Source of the DNA: Sphingobium sp. | GTDB taxonomy: Bacteria; Pseudomonadota; Alphaproteobacteria; Sphingomonadales; Sphingomonadaceae | DNA length: 10,817 bases | NCBI GenBank assembly: GCA_030148625.1 | Contig: JASBTC010000415.1 | Location: 1 to 10,817 of the forward strand | Direction of reading: 5' to 3' | In this document: piece after piece, positions 1 through 6,218 of the stretch | Position numbering within the stretch: the stretch's first letter is position 1 | How the letters are laid out: each line of letters begins with the position of its first letter | Made by a program: the position numbers and the translations under genes | Notes under the pieces: generated by a model | Databases searched by the model: none | What the model was told of the DNA's origin: nothing | What the model saw: the letters and a program-made list of their open reading frames with translations, nothing else

Positions 1-1
1 C

Positions 2-664
2 TGCAAGCGGCCAACCTTTCACGACGAGTATCTGCCGGCGTTCAACAAGCCGAATGTGCAGTTGATCGACGTGTCGGACGGCGGGGTCGAGCGTATCACC
101 GCGGAGGGGATCGTCGCGGGCGGCGAAACCTATCCAGTCGATTGCATCATCTTCGCGACCGGGTTTGAAGCCTTTTCGTTAACCTATGTGACCGGCGAAT
201 ACAGCGTCACCGGGGCCGGCGGGCAGACGCTTGAAGACAAATGGTCGAACAACTTCAAGACGCTACATGGCGTGACGACGCACGGCTTCCCCAACATGGT
301 GCTGGTCGGTCACATGCGTGACGGTGGCGGCAGCACCAATGCGAACTTCCCGCTGACGCATCAGGCGACCTATGCTGCCGCGCTGATCAAGAAGGTGATG
401 GACAGTGGCGCGGCGAGCTTCGACGTCAAGGAGGAAGCCGAACGAGGCTGGCGTGAAACGATGCGCGCCAAGGCACCGCCGATCCACGACTTTCTGGCCG
501 AATGCACGCCGGGGTATCTGAACAACGAAGGGGTGGTTGACGACAAGGCGCTACGCCTCAGCATCTATGGCGGCGGATCGATCGAATATGCGGAGATTCT
601 GAAGGATTGGCGCGAAGGCGACGGCGTCGAGCGCGACATGGAATTGCGTCCCGGGCAGCCCTGA
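2..664 (+). CDS. Baeyer-Villiger flavin monooxygenase, C-terminal part (5' end outside window)
   Basis: The frame is open from base 2 and gives 220 residues ending in TGA; the N-terminal FAD and NADPH Rossmann motifs and the Baeyer-Villiger fingerprint lie upstream of the window. The visible part begins CKRPTFHDEYLPAFNKPNV, the stretch that in this family follows the NADPH-binding domain, and carries the typical IIFATGFE segment at about residues 49-56. The end resembles the long (about 600 aa) Baeyer-Villiger enzymes, with CTPGYLNNEG and a YGGG...WREGDG tail. Such enzymes use NADPH, FAD and O2 to insert oxygen beside a ketone, giving an ester or lactone. An esterase and acyl-CoA enzymes nearby fit use of that product. 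The substrate cannot be read from the sequence. The first ATG inside the fragment (base 56) is internal and not the start. Family call is sure; alternative flavin N-oxygenase activity is less likely. Confidence 0.9.
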   Translation, partial: CKRPTFHDEYLPAFNKPNVQLIDVSDGGVERITAEGIVAGGETYPVDCIIFATGFEAFSLTYVTGEYSVTGAGGQTLEDKWSNNFKTLHGVTTHGFPNMVLVGHMRDGGGSTNANFPLTHQATYAAALIKKVMDSGAASFDVKEEAERGWRETMRAKAPPIHDFLAECTPGYLNNEGVVDDKALRLSIYGGGSIEYAEILKDWREGDGVERDMELRPGQP

Positions 665-770
665 TGACCGGGTGGGAACGGCAATAGGGCGCGGGACCGG
701 CGGAAGACCGGACGGCGGATCGGGCAGTGGTGCGGCGTCAGCCTGCCCTGTCCCTGTTTTGGAGGTACGG
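665..770 (+). other. Intergenic region upstream of the LuxR gene, with a weak hairpin
   Basis: This 106-base gap separates the monooxygenase stop from the regulator start. It contains the inverted repeat GGGCAG (722-727) / CTGCCC (743-748) with a 15-base loop, followed a few bases later by TTTT (757-760). That could be a weak terminator for the monooxygenase or an operator. A short direct repeat, GACCGG, occurs just upstream (about bases 685-702). No convincing -35/-10 pair was found. Confidence 0.3.
761..765 (+). promoter_or_regulatory. Ribosome binding site deciding the LuxR start
   Basis: GGAGG lies 5 bases before ATG 771. The same frame is open further upstream from a GTG at 672, but that start has no such site and would add a low-complexity Gly/Arg-rich leader, so ATG 771 is preferred. 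Confidence 0.75.
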
Positions 771-1610
771 ATGCTCGAGACGCGCACCAAGAGCTGGACG
801 CAGCGCGCTGCCCCCCTGATGCCGAGCAATGCGGCTTGTATCGCGGCACTGGGCACGCAGCGCTTTCACATCGCCTTTCGCGAATACCTCCTGTCGGTAT
901 GCGGCGCGGACTATTTCGCGCTTTATCATGCCGCCGAAGATGAATTGCATGACATTTCGGCCGGCGGGGTAGGCCAGGGCGATGTCGCGCCGAAACAGGC
1001 GCGGCTCTACGCCAATGGCGGTTTCTGGCGGCACGATCCCTGGCTCGCGCCGCTATGGCAGCTGGAACCGACCGGACGCCCGACGATCGCGCATATGAGC
1101 ATCGATCGCATCGAACATGCCGAAACGCGCGAGCGCATCTATCGACCCTACCTGGTACGTGAACGCGTGGTGATCAGCGCGCGGACATCCGGCCCAGCGG
1201 TTGCGATCAGCCTGATGCGGACTGAGCGCAAGGGGCCGTTCTCGACCGAAGATCTGGCGGCGCTCGACCATATGGCGGATGACATCGTCGCGCTGGCGAG
1301 CAAGCACGTCACGCTCGAGAAAGTCGTTGCCGAGCCGCTGCAGGCGCTCACCTCGCTGCCGACCATTAAGGCCTGTCTGGCGAGAACCGCGCCGATGCTG
1401 ACACGGCGCGAGGCGGAGGTCTGCGCGGGTGTACTGTATGGGATGACGTCGATGGGCATCGCGCTGGAACTCGGCATCACCGAGGAAAGCGCGATGACCT
1501 ATCGCAAGCGGTCGTACAATCGCCTGAAGATCGGCAGCCAGCGCGAACTGCTGCTCTGGTATCTCGATCGCTGGTCGCGCGACCGAGTGGAAGCGGACCG
1601 CCTTAGCTGA
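771..1610 (+). CDS. LuxR-family transcriptional regulator
   Basis: A 279-residue protein. Residues about 30-185 form a region resembling the N-terminal sensor/autoinducer-binding-like domains of this class (for example GGFWRHDPW at about 83-91). Residues about 209-265 form the LuxR-type helix-turn-helix, starting LTRREAEVC and ending RLKIGSQREL. The recognition helix reads ITEESAMTYRKRSYNRL instead of the usual S..TVK.H..., an R/K-rich variant that I associate with LuxR solos beside catabolic clusters. No LuxI-type synthase is in the window, so the ligand may be a pathway metabolite rather than a homoserine lactone (inference). It lies downstream of the monooxygenase on the same strand and ends 3 bases from the convergent thiolase gene, so it probably controls one or more of the neighbouring catabolic operons. 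Start chosen from the GGAGG site. Confidence 0.85.
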   Translation: MLETRTKSWTQRAAPLMPSNAACIAALGTQRFHIAFREYLLSVCGADYFALYHAAEDELHDISAGGVGQGDVAPKQARLYANGGFWRHDPWLAPLWQLEPTGRPTIAHMSIDRIEHAETRERIYRPYLVRERVVISARTSGPAVAISLMRTERKGPFSTEDLAALDHMADDIVALASKHVTLEKVVAEPLQALTSLPTIKACLARTAPMLTRREAEVCAGVLYGMTSMGIALELGITEESAMTYRKRSYNRLKIGSQRELLLWYLDRWSRDRVEADRLS

Positions 1611-1618
1611 CTGTCAGC
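1606..1618. repeat. Small palindrome spanning two convergent stop codons
   Basis: GCTGA (1606-1610), loop CTG, TCAGC (1614-1618). The left arm ends in the LuxR stop TGA and the right arm contains the reverse complement of the thiolase stop. It could fold in transcripts from either strand, but the stem is only 5 bp and there is no T run, so a terminator role is doubtful. Confidence 0.3.
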
Positions 1619-2816
1619 CCTGATAGGGACCGATGATCGAGATAGCGCAGACATTCTGTGACGGCTGCCCGCCCAGATTGTGTGTCAGGCCCAGGGTCGG
1701 TGACCTCAGCTGACGCTCGCCCGCACGGCCCTGTAGTTGCAGATACATCTCGTACAGCATGCGGATGCCACTTGCCCCGATCGGGTGCCCGAAGCATTTG
1801 AGGCCGCCATCGATCTGCGCCGGCAGCTTGCCATCGGCGTCATAGAAGCCGTCGAGCACGTCACGGATCGCGCCGCCTTCGCCCGACAGGAACAGATCCT
1901 CGGTCGTGACCAGCTCGGTGATCGAGAAACAGTCATGCACCTCAATCATTCCAATCTGTTCGCGCGGGACCGTAACGCCGGCTTCGGCATAGGCGCGCTT
2001 GGCGGCAAGCCGGGTCGTTTCGACGTAGCTGCCGTCCCAGGCGTTGCCGTGCATCTCCCACCCGTTCGAGGTGGCGACTTGCAGCGCCTTGAACGTAACG
2101 AGGTCGGTCTTGCCCAGAGCCTTGGCGACCTCCGGTGTCGTGACGATGCACGCCGCCGCGCCGTCCGACACACCGCAGCAATCGAACAGGCCAAGCGGTT
2201 CGGCGACGATCGGTGCCTTCAGCACCTGTTCCTCGATGATCCGCTTGCGCAGATGCGCCTTGGGGTTGAGCGCGCCATTGTCATGACTCTTGACCGAGAC
2301 ATGCGCGATCGCACGCTTGAGGTCGTCGCGATTGACCCCATGCTTTGCCATATAGCCGCTGGCCAATTGCGCGAAGTTCGCTGGCGCGACGGCATTGGGA
2401 TACCATTGCGGGATCAGCGTGCCGCTGGACGGCAGCGGTAGCCCGGCATAGCCTGTGTCCTTCAGCTTCTCGACTCCCAGCGCCAATGCAATGTCGCACG
2501 CGCCGGAAGCGACCGCGTACACCGCGCCACGGATCGCCTCTGATCCCCCGGCGCAGAAGTTTTCGACGCGTGTCACGCCGATGAACGGCAGGCGCAGCGC
2601 GATCGCCATCGGCGTACCGCCACGGCCGACCCCGACATCGTCCATGTGCGTTGAAAACCACGCGGCATCAATCTGGTCCGGCGTGATGCCGGCATCGCCC
2701 AGCGCCTCGGTGTAGGCTTCGACCATCAGGTCTTCCGCGCTTGCATCCCAGCGTTCGCCAAAGCGGCTGCATCCCATGCCCAGGATCGCAACCCGGTCCT
2801 TGATCCCCGTCGGCAT
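1614..2816 (-). CDS. Thiolase-family protein (SCP2/lipid-transfer-type acetyl-CoA acyltransferase)
   Basis: A full-length 400-residue thiolase. The nucleophilic cysteine is C88 in ENFCAGGSEA. The second active-site loop is HDCF at 294-297, typical of the SCP2-thiolase branch, and the C-terminal histidine loop is CFGHPIGASG with H344. The protein ends THNLGGQPSQNVC and not in the classical CxGGG loop, again as in the SCP2/lipid-transfer branch. Members cleave 3-ketoacyl-CoA with CoA, or act as retro-aldolases with a DUF35 partner (as Ltp2 with ChsH2 in steroid side-chain degradation). The retained C88 and H344 favour thiolysis here. It is the last gene of the operon; its ATG shares one base with the TGA of the HMGCS-like/DUF35 gene, so the two products are probably made together and may form a complex. 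The chain length of the substrate cannot be told. Confidence 0.9.
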   Translation of the reverse strand: MPTGIKDRVAILGMGCSRFGERWDASAEDLMVEAYTEALGDAGITPDQIDAAWFSTHMDDVGVGRGGTPMAIALRLPFIGVTRVENFCAGGSEAIRGAVYAVASGACDIALALGVEKLKDTGYAGLPLPSSGTLIPQWYPNAVAPANFAQLASGYMAKHGVNRDDLKRAIAHVSVKSHDNGALNPKAHLRKRIIEEQVLKAPIVAEPLGLFDCCGVSDGAAACIVTTPEVAKALGKTDLVTFKALQVATSNGWEMHGNAWDGSYVETTRLAAKRAYAEAGVTVPREQIGMIEVHDCFSITELVTTEDLFLSGEGGAIRDVLDGFYDADGKLPAQIDGGLKCFGHPIGASGIRMLYEMYLQLQGRAGERQLRSPTLGLTHNLGGQPSQNVCAISIIGPYQG

Positions 2817-4276
2817 CAGTCGGCTCCCTTCACCGTCGCGGCGACGGCCTTCCAGAAATAGCGGGTAAAGCCGCGCACCGGGTCCCGGTCCTTGACGCGG
2901 AACACCAGTTCCATCTCGGCCCCGGTTTCGATGTCGCCCGGGAACACGTCGGTGAATTCCATCAGGATTCGCCCGCCGCCCTCGAAATCCAGTTGTCCGT
3001 AGTGATGCGGCGGGGCGGGGTAGGCGGACAGGCGCTCGGCCGACCAGCTGACGATCGTCGCCTTGCGGTCGGCCATCGGATAGGGATCCTGCGTATCCAA
3101 TGCCGCCCCTTGCGGGTCATAGCTGAACCGAGACGGCGGATAGTGAACGCTGCCGGTGACGCGGCACTTGCCGCCGACCAGCGCCATGATCGCCTGACGA
3201 TGGCGGTAGAACGTCGACAACGCGGTCTTCTTGTCCTGCTCACCGCGCATTCCCTTTTCCAGTTCCAGGACGCCGCGATAGGCGAGCAGGCGCGTGTAGT
3301 TCTGATCCTCGCGCCGTCGCGTCAGCCATTGGGCAAGGCCCCGGCGCGGCTTGAACCGGGCGATCCGGTCGGTCGTGCGAAACACCGTCGCTTGCGCGCC
3401 CGCACCGAATTCGACCATCAGCACGACCTGGTTGGGCTGGGCCTCGGCAAGGACTCGGCCCAGCATCAGCAGGCCATGACCCGCACCGGTATCGCCGATC
3501 TGCCCCGCCAGATTGTCCGCTACGGCCTCGGCACGGATCCCGACGGCCTTGGCGATCTGCGTGTCGACGCCATTCAACGTCGTGGGGAAGATGAACCGAT
3601 CGACCGCTGCTGCCCCGATGCCGGCCTGTGCCAATGCGGCTCGTATCGCGCGGGGCGCGATCTTCGAGACGCCCTCATCCCGGATCCAACGCTCTTCCCA
3701 GCCATAGTCGACTTCGGCACCCGCTGCGCGAAAGTGATCGACGAAATCGACCGTAATGGTCGCTGTCGCGAGATGTTCGGCGAGGACGTCGTCCGTCCCG
3801 ATGATGACCGCCGCCGCGCCGTCGCCAAAGTCGAGCTCCGCACTGCTGGCCGGTCGCGCCTGACGCAGGTCGGAGGCGACGACGAGCGCGCGCCCGCTCT
3901 CGGCACGACAGCGCAGCACGGCCTGATCGATCGCGCTCAGCGCTGCGCGGCGGCTGCCGGTCACGTCGCCGGCATGTATGGCTTCATCAAGGTCGAGCGC
4001 GGCCGCGAGGATGCCGGCATTAAGCCGATCGGCGAAGGGCAGGGTCGTGGATGCGAGATAGATGCTGGTCAGGTCGGGACGCGCGTGCGTGACTGGCAAG
4101 CTGTCGCGCGCGGCGGCGACGGCCATCGTGATCGCATCCTCGTCCCAGCAGGCGAGCGAACGGGTGCCGACCGCTTTCAAACCCAGCGCGTACCAGGCGT
4201 TGGCGGCATGAATCGCCTGCCGGCTGAGCCGCAGCAAGGGGACGTAGGCGCCATAGCCGACGATACCGACGGTCAT
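2816..4276 (-). CDS. HMG-CoA-synthase-like protein fused to a C-terminal DUF35 OB-fold domain
   Basis: A 486-residue protein. Residues 1 to about 300 have the thiolase-fold layout of HMG-CoA synthase (MTVGIVGYGAYVP at the start, DFGDGAAAVIIG at 149-160, VVLMVEFGAGAQ at 284-295). Residues about 350-486 form a DUF35 unit: a zinc-ribbon-like segment (371-390) followed by an OB fold. Matched by eye to bacterial MvaS, the catalytic Glu, Cys and His positions are T77, S108 (in VTGSRRAAL) and I229, so ordinary HMG-CoA synthesis is unlikely. In the ribbon only C371 remains; the other three cysteine positions are T374, S385 and G390. In archaea, thiolase, HMGCS and DUF35 form a complex in which DUF35 bridges the enzymes and shares the CoA site; the fusion beside a thiolase suggests a related scaffold or acyl-CoA-handling role (inference). 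The start ATG overlaps the esterase stop as ATGA. Confidence 0.82.
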   Translation of the reverse strand: MTVGIVGYGAYVPLLRLSRQAIHAANAWYALGLKAVGTRSLACWDEDAITMAVAAARDSLPVTHARPDLTSIYLASTTLPFADRLNAGILAAALDLDEAIHAGDVTGSRRAALSAIDQAVLRCRAESGRALVVASDLRQARPASSAELDFGDGAAAVIIGTDDVLAEHLATATITVDFVDHFRAAGAEVDYGWEERWIRDEGVSKIAPRAIRAALAQAGIGAAAVDRFIFPTTLNGVDTQIAKAVGIRAEAVADNLAGQIGDTGAGHGLLMLGRVLAEAQPNQVVLMVEFGAGAQATVFRTTDRIARFKPRRGLAQWLTRRREDQNYTRLLAYRGVLELEKGMRGEQDKKTALSTFYRHRQAIMALVGGKCRVTGSVHYPPSRFSYDPQGAALDTQDPYPMADRKATIVSWSAERLSAYPAPPHHYGQLDFEGGGRILMEFTDVFPGDIETGAEMELVFRVKDRDPVRGFTRYFWKAVAATVKGAD

Positions 4277-5169
4277 CGTAAACTCCCCGATCGTTCGAAT
4301 GCGCTGGACAGGAAGGCGCCGATCGCGGCGATGGCGTCGCGGGCTTGCGGCAGTTCCTGCGCGAATTGCTGGAAGACGTGAATCATGCCGGGCCAGACCG
4401 TAAGCGCGGCTTCGACACCTGCCTTCGCGGCGCTGGCCGCCAGCGTATCGGCATCACTCAACAGGATCTCGTTGTCACCGACCTGGATGAGCATGGGCGG
4501 AAAACCGTGCAGGTCGGCGTTGATCGGTGAGGTGAGGGGGCCTGCCGCATCCACTTCGCCCACATAGCCTTGCGCCAGATTGACGAGCATTTTCCGGCGA
4601 TGAATGGGATCGGCAGTCTTGCGCGTCTCGTAGCTGGCGCCGCTCATCGTCAGGTCCAGCCACGGCGATAGCAGGACAAGCGCGGCGGGCAGGAGCGAAC
4701 CACGGTCACGCAGCGCCTGGGTTACGGCAAGCACGAGGTTGCCGCCGGCGGAATCGCCAACCAGACACGTCGTGTGCAAATCGACGCCACGGGCTTCGAG
4801 CGCCGTACAGACCGCAAGGATCGCCTCGATCTGCGCTGGGTAGCGATGCTCGGGTGCCAGCGGGTAGTCGATCACCAGGGCGGTGGCATTGCTCGCTTTC
4901 GCGATCCGCTCGATGAGGTCGCCATGCGACCGGAACGACCCGATCTGAAAGCCGCCGCCATGAAGATAGATGAACAGGCGCGCATCGTCGGATCGACACT
5001 CGCCGACCCATTGGACGGGGATGCCATCGAGCACATCCGCTCGAGTCGGGGCTGTGGGGGCAGGAAAGAGGCCATCCCAGTCTTCCCGCATCTGCTTGAC
5101 CGGTGTGTCGCGATTCCAGCCACCATAGACAGCCAGGACCCTGGCCGCCACCTGCTCGACGGCGCTCAT
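4273..5169 (-). CDS. Alpha/beta hydrolase, HSL-type (fold-3) esterase/lipase
   Basis: A 298-residue protein of the hormone-sensitive-lipase family. The oxyanion-hole motif HGGGF is at 70-74, the nucleophile elbow GDSAGGN places catalytic S140, and the catalytic histidine is H264 in GMIHVF. The acid is in the segment GDNEILLSD (231-239), probably E234 or D239; I could not decide. No signal peptide is seen, so it is cytoplasmic. These enzymes hydrolyse short- to medium-chain esters and lactones. With a Baeyer-Villiger monooxygenase in the same region, the likely substrate is the ester or lactone made by that enzyme (inference). The start at 5169 is chosen because it forms an ATGA overlap with the preceding kinase stop; a longer reading from 5199 would run 33 bases into the kinase gene. 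The stop overlaps the next gene's ATG by 4 bases. Confidence 0.88.
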   Translation of the reverse strand: MSAVEQVAARVLAVYGGWNRDTPVKQMREDWDGLFPAPTAPTRADVLDGIPVQWVGECRSDDARLFIYLHGGGFQIGSFRSHGDLIERIAKASNATALVIDYPLAPEHRYPAQIEAILAVCTALEARGVDLHTTCLVGDSAGGNLVLAVTQALRDRGSLLPAALVLLSPWLDLTMSGASYETRKTADPIHRRKMLVNLAQGYVGEVDAAGPLTSPINADLHGFPPMLIQVGDNEILLSDADTLAASAAKAGVEAALTVWPGMIHVFQQFAQELPQARDAIAAIGAFLSSAFERSGSLR

Positions 5170-6218
5170 GACATGCCGGCTTGCAAGGCTTCGTCCCACG
5201 CGAGATCGACGAAGGTTTCGAGCACCGGCGCAACCTTCTCGGCGCGTTCCGCCGACGCGGTACCGCGCAGCGCGCGCCCCTTGATGCCGTGAATGATCGC
5301 CGCGAAGCGATAGAGATTATAGGCCAAATGGAATTGCAGGTGCGGAATGGCCGTGCGCCCCGTCCGCTCGCAATAGGCGGCGACATAGTCGGCCTCGCTC
5401 GGAATGTCCGCGGCCGCGAGATCGAAGCCCTTGATCCCGCCGCCCTCGATGCCCGGGGCTACGCGGTACATCATCATGTGGAAGGCGAAATCCGTGATGG
5501 GGTGGCCGAGCGTCGACAGCTCCCAATCGAGGATCGCGGCGACCGCCGGCGGATCGGCATCGAAGATGAGGTTATGACTGCGAAAGTCGCCATGCACGAT
5601 CGCGACTTCATCGTCGTCCGGTATATTGGCGGTCAGCCATTCGCCCAGACGATCCATCCGGGGATAGCGACCTGCGTCAGGATCCGCCTCATATTGCCGC
5701 TTCCAACGGCTGATCTGCCGGCTCAGATAACCGCCCGGTTTGCCATAGTCGCCCAGACCAACGCGCACTGGATCGATACGATGCAGCTTGGCGAGCGTGG
5801 CATTCATCGCGTCGAAATATTGTGCACGGTCGGCGCGTGGCACGTCGGGCAGGTCGGCCTGAACATGAATCGCGCCCGGCACGAAATCCATGATGAAAAA
5901 TGCGCGGCCGATGATGGTGTCGTCGTTGCAAAAGACACGCACCGTCGGGACGGGCACGTCACTGTCGCCCAGCGCCTTAAGCACCTTATATTCGCGATCG
6001 ATCGCGTGCGCGCCGGCGATCAGCGGACCGGGCGGCTTGGTCCGCATCACATAGGCACGGTCGCCGACTGACAGCTTGTATGTCGGGTTCGACTGGCCGC
6101 CGGCGAACCGGTCGATCTCGATTCTCGTGTCGATGCCCTCGATATGGTGCGACAACCAATCGGTCAGGCGATCCCTGTCGATCACGCCGTTGGCGCGGTC
6201 TGCCATTGCTTGGGTCAT
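5166..6218 (-). CDS. Phosphotransferase family protein, ACAD10/ACAD11 kinase-like (APH fold)
   Basis: A 350-residue protein with the aminoglycoside-phosphotransferase/choline-kinase fold. The nucleotide-binding part has FAGGQSNPTYKL (38-49) and YVMRTKPPG (56-64). The catalytic loop is VHGDFRSHN (208-216) with D211, and the metal-binding segment is ILDWELSTLGHP (229-240) with D231. The GGQSNPTY, KPPG, HAIDREY and DWELSTLGHP signatures are those of the kinase domain of ACAD10/ACAD11 and bacterial relatives such as LvaA of levulinate catabolism, not of drug-resistance kinases. LvaA and ACAD10/11 phosphorylate the hydroxyl group of 4-hydroxyacyl-CoA so that phosphate can be eliminated with the help of an acyl-CoA dehydrogenase. 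The gene overlaps an acyl-CoA dehydrogenase gene by 4 bases, matching that partnership. The exact hydroxyacyl substrate is unknown. Confidence 0.88.
   Translation of the reverse strand: MTQAMADRANGVIDRDRLTDWLSHHIEGIDTRIEIDRFAGGQSNPTYKLSVGDRAYVMRTKPPGPLIAGAHAIDREYKVLKALGDSDVPVPTVRVFCNDDTIIGRAFFIMDFVPGAIHVQADLPDVPRADRAQYFDAMNATLAKLHRIDPVRVGLGDYGKPGGYLSRQISRWKRQYEADPDAGRYPRMDRLGEWLTANIPDDDEVAIVHGDFRSHNLIFDADPPAVAAILDWELSTLGHPITDFAFHMMMYRVAPGIEGGGIKGFDLAAADIPSEADYVAAYCERTGRTAIPHLQFHLAYNLYRFAAIIHGIKGRALRGTASAERAEKVAPVLETFVDLAWDEALQAGMS

Noticed and set aside
672..770. GTG-started N-terminal extension of the LuxR gene
   Set aside because: The added residues are low-complexity Gly/Arg/Ser without family similarity, and ATG 771 has a well-placed GGAGG.
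1737..2441. Plus-strand open frame of 234 codons opposite the thiolase gene
   Set aside because: No motifs; explained by the high GC content of the thiolase coding strand.
2993..4381. Long plus-strand open frame of 462 codons opposite the HMGCS-like/DUF35 gene
   Set aside because: Its translation is Arg/Asp/Gly-rich with no recognisable motif, it covers a clear protein family on the other strand, and such mirror frames are common in high-GC DNA.
5170..5199. Longer esterase start at 5199
   Set aside because: It would add ten residues lying inside the kinase gene; ATG 5169 gives the same ATGA overlap as the other junctions.
5181..6071. Plus-strand open frame of 296 codons opposite the kinase gene
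   Set aside because: No family signature; it is a mirror of the kinase, whose HGDF and DWELSTLGHP motifs are unmistakable.
5166..6218. Aminoglycoside-resistance kinase
   Set aside because: The APH fold is shared, but the GGQSNPTY, KPPG and DWELSTLGHP motifs and the acyl-CoA gene context point to the ACAD10/11-LvaA branch, not drug resistance.
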